Below are positions 57,605 to 64,000 of a stretch of 64,000 bases of DNA, one piece after another. The translations under genes and the position numbers were made by a program. Source of the stretch: Loripinus fragilis (Eukaryota > Mollusca > Bivalvia > Lucinida > Lucinidae); NCBI GenBank assembly GCA_964019695.1, contig OZ026515.1:130470849-130534848 (forward strand), given 5' to 3'. The notes below the pieces were generated by a model, which saw only the letters and a program-made list of their open reading frames with translations, was not told the DNA's origin and made no database searches. How positions within the stretch are numbered: the first letter of the stretch is position 1; each line of letters begins with the position of its first letter.

Positions 57605-58155
57605 GAGGGCAAAGGTCAGAAATCGATACAATCAAGTACCACACCTGACCCAGGATACATTTGTACCAATGGGAAAGTAACAATCGCAATTAGACATCAC
57701 AAACGAGAGCCAAAAGGTCAGCCCTTTCCCAGCAGGTGACCACGAGGCAACAATAAACAGACGCGCACGAAAGCATAGCAAACATACCACAGAAATATCA
57801 TGAATGATCCACAAAAGAAGTACCGACTTGGAACGGTCAGTAAAAATATTTTACTGGATGGCTTAAACCGGTTTCACGGAGCCAACCTCACCCTTAGTTC
57901 AGATGTGGATCAAGACACATATATGTTTGGTTTGCATGAAAGACCCCTAACTTATCAATGTGTCATCTCCTGGAACATACAAATCAAGGAGTTAAAGCAA
58001 AAAATGAGATAAAGCAAAGATTAGGACTCAACAGTAAATAAAACTGAACGCTGGAGCAAAAGAAATCCATCAGGTAAACCCCGGTGGGCCTGAAAAAGCC
58101 AAAGCATCAGGCCCCTACCACCTCATCAATAGATAAGTCTTTAAGTCTGAACCGT
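57605..58155 (-). mobile_element. Family-A 3' UTR, near complete (A13)
   Basis: Minus orientation, from GGTCAGAAATCGATACAATC to CACCTCATCAATAGATAAGT and the first bases of the RT end (CTGAACCGT). A small duplication CATTTGTACCAATGG marks the 57655-57672 region. The overlapping ORFs are shadows. Confidence 0.86.
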
Positions 58156-59160
58156 ATTCAACATTTTCGTGCTCAACCCATCTGTGTAAAATTCCAGCTG
58201 CTCATTCAAAGTAAGATATTGACAAATAACTCAGATTATGTATTTGTCCTGCTTGTAAATGTTTAAATGCCAACAATTGATGCCATCTAAACATTTTGCA
58301 GAAACAATTTCAGGTCCGGTAGAGTTGAGCATTGTGATTGTGTCATTGGTTTTATCAGCAGAGCGGAATCGTTTATGTCAATTTGGTAAAGTATAATTTG
58401 CTCATGTGAATCTCATGATAAGATTCAACAATTGTATATTAAACAATCACGTTATATACATAAACATTTTGCATTAGTGACTCTTAAATGAGTATTTTGA
58501 TGAAGGGTGAGATGAAATGCCAAATGGTAAAGGGCCAGATGAAATGCCACATGAAGCGGTATTTCATCAGTATCTACACTGTTTTGTCAAGACAAAAACA
58601 ATCTTCAGATAAAGAAACACAATTAAACTTTTTTGACTCCTCGATATTTACAATGGAATGAATCATCCAAAGTGCATTTTATCATACAGGGTTAAAGGCG
58701 TATATTTATGTCCAATGATTTATTTATTAGGGTCAGTTTCAGTACCTCACTGGATTAAAGGGGCACAAAGACGAGACTTACCTGTATAAAACATTTTTTT
58801 CACCAACATAATGATAAATATGAATATGGTATCAGGAAATAGCTAAACCCTACATGGAACCGCTTCATTACCCCCTAATAAAGATAAGCCTTTGATCTGG
58901 CTGGAAAAGCCCCCAGGCAGTGGTTCCACTTTTATTGTCTCAGAATCTAGGTCTTAAACATTAAGACTGTTGACCTATCGAATGATGTAGAGACTTCTAT
59001 GAAGAAAGACGCTGAATAAAGCATAACAACGAAGCCAAACGGAAATACAAAATCTGGAGCATTTAGTTTATTTGTCACTGAGAAACACTTGTCAAAATCA
59101 ATAACATCGCGACCGTAGATGAGAGACGTTTTCTTAACCATTAAAATAATCTGGAAATGG
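58156..59160. other. Intergenic
   Basis: No supported gene. AATGCCAACAATTGATGCC at 58264 recalls the small hairpins at 41.8 and 49.7 kb. AGATGAAATGCCA occurs twice at 58510 and 58538. Confidence 0.45.
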
Positions 59161-59230
59161 ACATGGGCGGATCCAGATGGGTGGGCTAAAGGAGTACCTA
59201 GTGTAGAGTAACATGCCTTTATAAAGTCAC
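59161..59230. mobile_element. M9 left-end fragment
   Basis: CATGGGCGGATCCAGATGGG matches the left end of the GCGGATCC family. No right end identified. Confidence 0.45.
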
Positions 59231-59400
59231 TTACTTGCTCCTATTATGTGTATTTTGTTTTCATGCATTTAACATATTTGCTATCTTTCTAGATTGGTCT
59301 TGGTTGGCTGACAATTTTTAAACCAAATACTTTTGTCTACGTTCTAAGAAATCTACCCATAAGCATTTTGCCGTTCATATACACGTTTCTCGTGTTATGG

Positions 59401-59628
59401 CTGATTGACTCTTTATCTGCAAGTCTCTTCAGATTCTACTGATAATCTTTGCAAACAGTTTGGAGCCAGATCAGGCCCGACGAAACGTCGGGCATGATCT
59501 GGATCCAAACTATTTGACACGCTGATGGTATTCCTGATATTAATTTTCAAAAAAGGGGTACATTGTGAAGAAAAACAAACAATAAGACAAAATATGTTTT
59601 TTTTTAAAAAACCCAGCATGCAAAGAGG
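59401..59628. mobile_element. MITE M11, copy 2
   Basis: TTGACTCTTTATCTGCAAG and CATGCAAAGAGGTAAT as diverged ends, with AATCTTTGCAAACAGTTTGG, hairpin CCCGACGAAACGTCGGG (about 59477-59493) and GACACGCTGATGGTATTCC as in the 22.4-kb copy. Confidence 0.62.
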
Positions 59629-59816
59629 TAATAAGGGCATTGGGAGTGCAAGGAAGAACACACGACAAAGATAATAATTTCATTGCACTGCCTAGTAGTA
59701 CTAGCGTCATTCAATTACAGGAGATGCCATTTGCTTTCAAGAACATTGATGTGACATTTAATTACTTAGTCAAACTTCAGAGAGAAAGAAAGAAATCTTT
59801 ACAAAACGTGCATTAA

Positions 59817-59875
59817 ATAGATAGGTAGATGGATGGTCGGATGGATAGATGGATGGATGGACGGACGGGCGGACG

Positions 59876-59959
<84 letters not shown>
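59817..59959. repeat. GATA microsatellite with GGAT/GGAC lead-in
   Basis: Uninterrupted GATA from about 59876 to 59958 (about 21 units), preceded by diverged GGAT and GGAC units from 59817. Confidence 0.95.
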
Positions 59960-60097
59960 CACTACAGTTTATAGCATCAACATGTACTTTTCAGCCAAGG
60001 CTTTGTTACTTTTTCCATATGCAAAAACGCTTTTATTAAACGCACAGATCGATCGATAGATGGGTGGGTGGGATTTGGTGGATGGATGGATGGATGA

Positions 60098-60257
60098 AAT
60101 GCCGCGACATTAGATTTCAAACATTGTGGTATGTGCGATCAGCCTGATCAGAAACTTTGCTAGTCGCTTGAATATACCATGAGTGTTAAGCTACTAACTG
60201 AACATCATTCGGAGTTTCTAAGTTTAAAAGGAGGCTACACATGAACTCAACTGGCTC
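60098..60257. mobile_element. MITE M3, copy 3 (inverted, decayed)
   Basis: ATGCCGCGACATTAGATTTC start, GATCAGCCTGATCAGAAACT and TTAAGCTACTAACTGAACAT match the reverse of copies 1 and 2; ends near ACTGGCTCAA. Confidence 0.65.
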
Positions 60258-60566
60258 AAACACTGCGACGAATCTTAGCCGGTCACTTTGATGTTCTGTT
60301 ACGGATTGCTGTCAAGCTGGCATTGATCTGTAACAGGTTGCCTTCTATCAATAATTCCATACAGCCATGACATTACTTAATACGCCTTCTTTATGTTAGG
60401 TATAGTGCATATATATTATTTTTAGCAGTGATATAAGACTATTAATTCGTCTTAAGATATAGAGAAAGACATTAGCAGGTATCTCAGTGCTACATTATTC
60501 AAATAGAAGTGCATAAGTCATTCATAGGAGACATATTTTAATTCGCTACAATAGCAACGCCGTCAC
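60258..60566. other. No gene seen
   Basis: Nothing supported. Confidence 0.4.
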
Positions 60567-61005
60567 AAAAAGTAAGTGAGTATGGCAAGGGAATGCCAAC
60601 CCATGACACCGTGAGGAAGAGTCGCATAACACACAAAACAGAATTTATGCAATATATACATAGACAAAATGTTATCATAGAGAAACAATCTAATGAAAAG
60701 TTGAGCCACGGTGGGGCTAGCCGAAGACAAACATCAGACACCAACCAAACGATGAAAAATTAAGGCCAGAGTTGCCATTGAGTCTAACTCCTGCCCCACC
60801 GTCGTGCAATCAATGAGGTAACTATAGCTAGCTATAAACCGTGATTGAGTTAACAACCAATTATGCTTGCTGACTATCGCATGATATTCATGATAAATTC
60901 AACTTTTTATAACATTTGATTATTTTCATGGATTGAATAGTAAAAGCAGTCTTTTGAATTTATTAACTAATACAGATCACCATAAAGAACTTGCTCCGAT
61001 ATGCT
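60567..61005 (-). mobile_element. Family-B retroelement with RT C-terminus (B9)
   Basis: Minus orientation: 3' terminus AAGTAAGTGAGTATGGCAAGG, UTR containing TTGAGCCACGGTGGGGCTAG, then decayed RT C-terminal codons from about 60765 (ITVYS and VVNSITV-like phrases in the ACLVVNPITV region). It provides the empty site for FB2. Confidence 0.75.
60765..61005 (-). pseudogene. RT C-terminal relic, family B
   Basis: In minus frames, LVVNSITVYS lines up with the LVVNPITVGNF block of family A. Frameshifts and stops are frequent, so it is older or less constrained than the family-A fragments. No catalytic motif is included. Confidence 0.6.
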
Positions 61006-61014
61006 CTGCTGAAG

Positions 61015-61165
61015 AAGAGAGAGAGAGCTGGTTGCTTTTCTTTAAATGCGCTCTGGCTCTCTTGTAGCGATCTGTGTTCTGTGTCTCTTTCTTGCGGTGT
61101 CATAGGCATGTCTGTGTTCTTTGATTATTGCAGCTCCTGATCAAACTCACTTGTTTTATGCCTTC
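61015..61165 (+). mobile_element. Family-B 3' UTR in opposite orientation (B10)
   Basis: GAGAGAGAGCTGGTTGCTTT, GCTCTGGCTCTCTTGTAGCG, GTGTCTCTTTCTTGCGGTG and the terminus AGCTCCTGATCAAACTCACT. It lies 5'-to-5' with B9, only ~10 bp away, giving an inverted pair. Confidence 0.72.
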
Positions 61166-61239
61166 TTCTGAACACAATTACTTGTTTTGTAGAGTCTATA
61201 CATATGTCGAGATAAGGAAACATTTTGAACGTAAAATTG

Positions 61240-61362
61240 TAATTATTTTCTTATCCATCAATATAAACATGTGTTGTGGGTACTCAAAAGAACCGTCTCA
61301 CTGAGACGGTTCTTTTGAGTACCCCCAACATATGGTTTGGTTGAGGCATAAGAATAATGATT
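61240..61362. repeat. Palindromic element with 23-bp perfect arms
   Basis: GGGTACTCAAAAGAACCGTC..TCA (61278-61300) and its exact complement (61302-61324) flank a single C. Imperfect pairing continues outward to about 61240 and 61362 (ATTATTTTCTTATCC / GGCATAAGAATAAT). Confidence 0.88.
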
Positions 61363-61691
61363 CTCAAGTAAGCACTCTTATCTGAAGGACTTACTATAGT
61401 TTTCAAAAGGAAATCTGTCCAGATTTTAAGTATGGATACAAATTAAGAGACATTCACTAGAAATGTTGTATTTTAATTAGAAATTAGAAAGTGTTTTAAG
61501 CAGTTTGCAAGAACATATTTCAAACACATTATCTTGAGTTTTCCCAGAAATGCGACATCTAGCCTTCTACAGTATTTGAAGTGTAATTTTTAGTTTATGC
61601 AAACTTTGTTAATTGTATTGTTTTTGAGATAATTTATAGAAATTGACGTTTGTATATGTACATGTATGTGCTGCCATAATCCATTTAGTTA
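61363..61691. other. No gene seen
   Basis: Nothing supported. Confidence 0.4.
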
Positions 61692-62065
61692 ACCCTTTCC
61701 TTCATGAATATTAATGCTAGGCTCCACCAATTATGAATAATTAAATCAATACACTTCTACATAGAACAATGAAATTACTTGTCAGGCCCACAAGTGTAGG
61801 CTCAGATAAATCATATGTTCATGGGCAAACAGAGCAGACCCTGATCAAGCAGCTCTTACAAGAGCTGCCTGATCTGGGTCTTCTCTGTTTGCAAGAGGGT
61901 TTAAAGGCGTTGTTTTGCCTGCTATTGTACTTTGCAAACATAGACAAAACGTCAGTCCTCATTTGGTCACAAACTGTCTGATATTAATGAAACATTTATT
62001 TTGTTTAAAAAAGATCAGCGGACGAAAATAAAAAAAAAACAAATTAACATGTTCCCAGCTTGCAA
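61692..62065. mobile_element. MITE M10, copy 2
   Basis: TTAACCCTTTCCTTCATGAA start; CTAGGCTCCACC; GGCCCACAAGTGTAGGCTCA; hairpin GATCAAGCAGCTCTT / AAGAGCTGCCTGATC at about 61842-61875; end CAGCTTGCAAAGTATTA. Ends are weakly complementary, as in M11. Confidence 0.7.
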
Positions 62066-62839
62066 AGTATTAGTTCGATGAGATGGATGCTTCTATCTGA
62101 TATTATTTTTTTTCTTATACTAAAAAAGTTTTTTTGACATAGCTGGAAATGACGATAAATGATGTGAATAATGATATGGGTTCAACCACGCAACCACATA
62201 TGTTGTAGGTACATATCGGAATAGCTCAAAGAGGCAATTCCTATTTGTATCTACAACATATGTCTTTTCAATAAATGAGTTTTTCACCATAACCTTTTTT
62301 AAACAAAGTCTCAACCACGTTCATTGTTTCAGTGAAATGAGCATGTAGAAATGAACCAGTTTTCATGTAGTTTGTCATGCACCTGAATGGCAATAATAGA
62401 CAGCCTATTTTATGCTTCTGACCACTTATCATGAGCTGTTTCATTGGAGTATATTGCTAAATGGTTGTAAATCCAAACTACTGTAAGTGTTTTCAAGATC
62501 ACGATATAACCACAATGAATTTAGTCAAACAATGCATGTCCCGTCTTTATAATGTATATACCTCTAAGTTTTAATCATAAACATACTACGTGAAACATAG
62601 ACGCATATATACAAGAATAACAAGACTTAATTCCAATCCCTGTTTTTCTGCAAGATAATGAGAAGATCTGAGGAATATAATTAACAAGAGGCGTTAACCG
62701 ACAAACAGAGAATAAATAAACCCATTTAAACCGAATGAAATTTCCCACTGTTATCATTTGGACCAGTCCATTTCTGATTAAAGGGCTGATGGGTGGTATT
62801 TGTAATTTTTATTCATTTTTAAAGAACATTCTGTAATCA
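62066..62839. other. No gene seen
   Basis: Nothing supported; ORFs 62120-62314 and 62575-62757 unrecognised. Confidence 0.45.
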
Positions 62840-62955
62840 AACGGTGGTGACCCTGATCAGACGCCGTGTTCTGCGATGTCTTATATCTGGTTCTGCACTG
62901 TTTGTCAATGTCCCACAAAAAGGATGCTAGGTTTATATTGGCTCAAACAGTATTT
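62840..62955 (+). repeat. Small MITE-like block M12, copy 3
   Basis: GTGACCCTGATCAGACGCC, GTTCTGCGATGTCTTATATC, CTGCACTGTTTGTCAATGTC and AAGGATGCTAGG match 46545-46655. Confidence 0.58.
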
Positions 62956-64000
62956 TCAGAGGAATTGTCCCGATGCTACAATACATTAAGGTTGGACATA
63001 ATTCATATTTCGATAAAGAGATAGGTTACAGAAAACCTTTTGGTCGAAAATTGTAAATGCTGGTGTTACCTTGAAAACTTGGTCAAGGTCATTGAAATAT
63101 AATTACTTTTTCATGTAATAATGTCTTTAATGTGCAAAATTTGGTCAAAACCCACTTTTAGCTGTGTAAATAGAGTGCGACCAACAATATCAATGCAAGT
63201 TTGGTCAACATCCATCCCCTGGTTCAGAAGGCAGTGTGCAGGTCAAATCTGTTGACTTGGACGTAAACCAAGCGGACATGAAGTTACGCGGACGCGGGCG
63301 GTGACGCAGACGACAACGCTCCAATTGAAAGTGTGTGTGTGGGTGGGAGGGGGTATAATGTACGGATGCGGGTATTTGGTCTTGCTTTTTATATATGTAT
63401 ACATGTAGTTGTTTTGTCCTTCTAAATCTAGCAGATAGATAGATAGATTCCTTTATTTCCTCCAAGTAGGAGAGTACAGTTTATCTGGTAGTTGAATATG
63501 GTTGCTTCCTCAATGAAGAAGTGTGGGACTTAAACTAGAATATCAGCGTATTCTCGTTAAGAAAAGCAAGAGCTTTGGTTCTTCTGTCGCTGATATTGTG
63601 TGAAATCATGTTTTGCACAATTAGAATTTTTACCTTCACACATCTCTCATGGCTACCGTCGTGGATATTTGTGAGATTATGTTCACCGTCTACTACATTA
63701 TTACATGTGTCATATAAGTGTGTGCCTTTGTTTGTTTATGATGTTCAGTTGGTTTATGATGTATACTTGTAACATTTTCTTTGTCGTAATGTTTTTGTCA
63801 TAATCACTAAGGGGCAACTGCACGAAATAAGCGTACTTAGAGCATCGGCAAACAGCGATGGCTCTGGTGAGGCTCCGCACATGTGCAGATTCACCAGAGC
63901 ATTTTTCTGCCCGCACATGTAGATGCAGACACAGACCAAAATTTATACCTCTAAACTTGTAAAGTTAGTATGGGCGCCGAGCCAGCGTAGGTATTTGCGC
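62956..64000. other. Intergenic to window end
   Basis: No supported gene. GTGTGTGTGTGGGTGGG near 63330, a short GATA run at 63432-63446, and a hairpin GCTCTGGTGA / TCACCAGAGC at about 63859-63900 that resembles another MITE core. Confidence 0.5.

Noticed and set aside
59817..59959. Telomere-like or binding-site array
   Set aside because: Plain GATA microsatellite with no telomeric TTAGGG units.

Overview
This window reads as AT-rich, repeat-saturated, intergenic DNA from an animal nuclear genome, most likely a bivalve mollusc. Four things suggest this: a tRNA-derived SINE of the kind widespread in molluscs, with three full copies each flanked by 13-bp target duplications; reverse-transcriptase relics of a type common in bivalves and cnidarians (from memory, not searched); Tc1/mariner relics; and many short palindromic transposon families. 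No open reading frame is much longer than 150 codons, no host gene, rRNA or convincing functional tRNA is visible, and almost everything that can be named is a mobile element, often one inside another.

Layout. 158-2066 is a giant foldback element with arms of about 748 bp and a retroelement in one arm. 2515-3505 is the 3' part of family-A retroelement. 3735-4620 holds two copies of a palindromic repeat. 6179-9957 carries MITEs and a 1-kb Tc1-like element with a broken transposase. About 9967-17816 is a 7.85-kb segment bounded by roughly 450-480-bp inverted repeats; it contains a SINE, microsatellites and a satellite array with a four-monomer higher-order period of about 560 bp. 17.8-31 kb holds MITEs, several family-A and family-B copies (one inside another near 25.3 kb), a second Tc1 transposase relic (26868-27359) and many palindromes. 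32465-33893 is another large foldback element. 34 kb has a tandem pair of tRNA-like units and 35.3 kb a second tRNA-derived SINE. 36-48 kb has scattered copies and a zinc-finger-like relic near 44.8 kb. 50-55.7 kb is the most layered locus: a reverse-transcriptase relic is split by a 4.6-kb foldback element, itself filled with a SINE and several nested MITEs. 55.7-64 kb is more of the same, with a long GATA microsatellite and a head-to-head retroelement copy.

The units do not work together as a pathway; they are a record of insertions. Relative ages can be read from nesting: family B is older than foldback element 2 and than a family-A insertion in it; foldback element 1 is older than its family-A insertion. 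The best candidates for something undescribed are the TA-flanked foldback family with very long arms, the 7.85-kb inverted-repeat-bounded segment, and the higher-order satellite. Boundaries were read by eye, so allow several bases of error unless a target duplication is cited.
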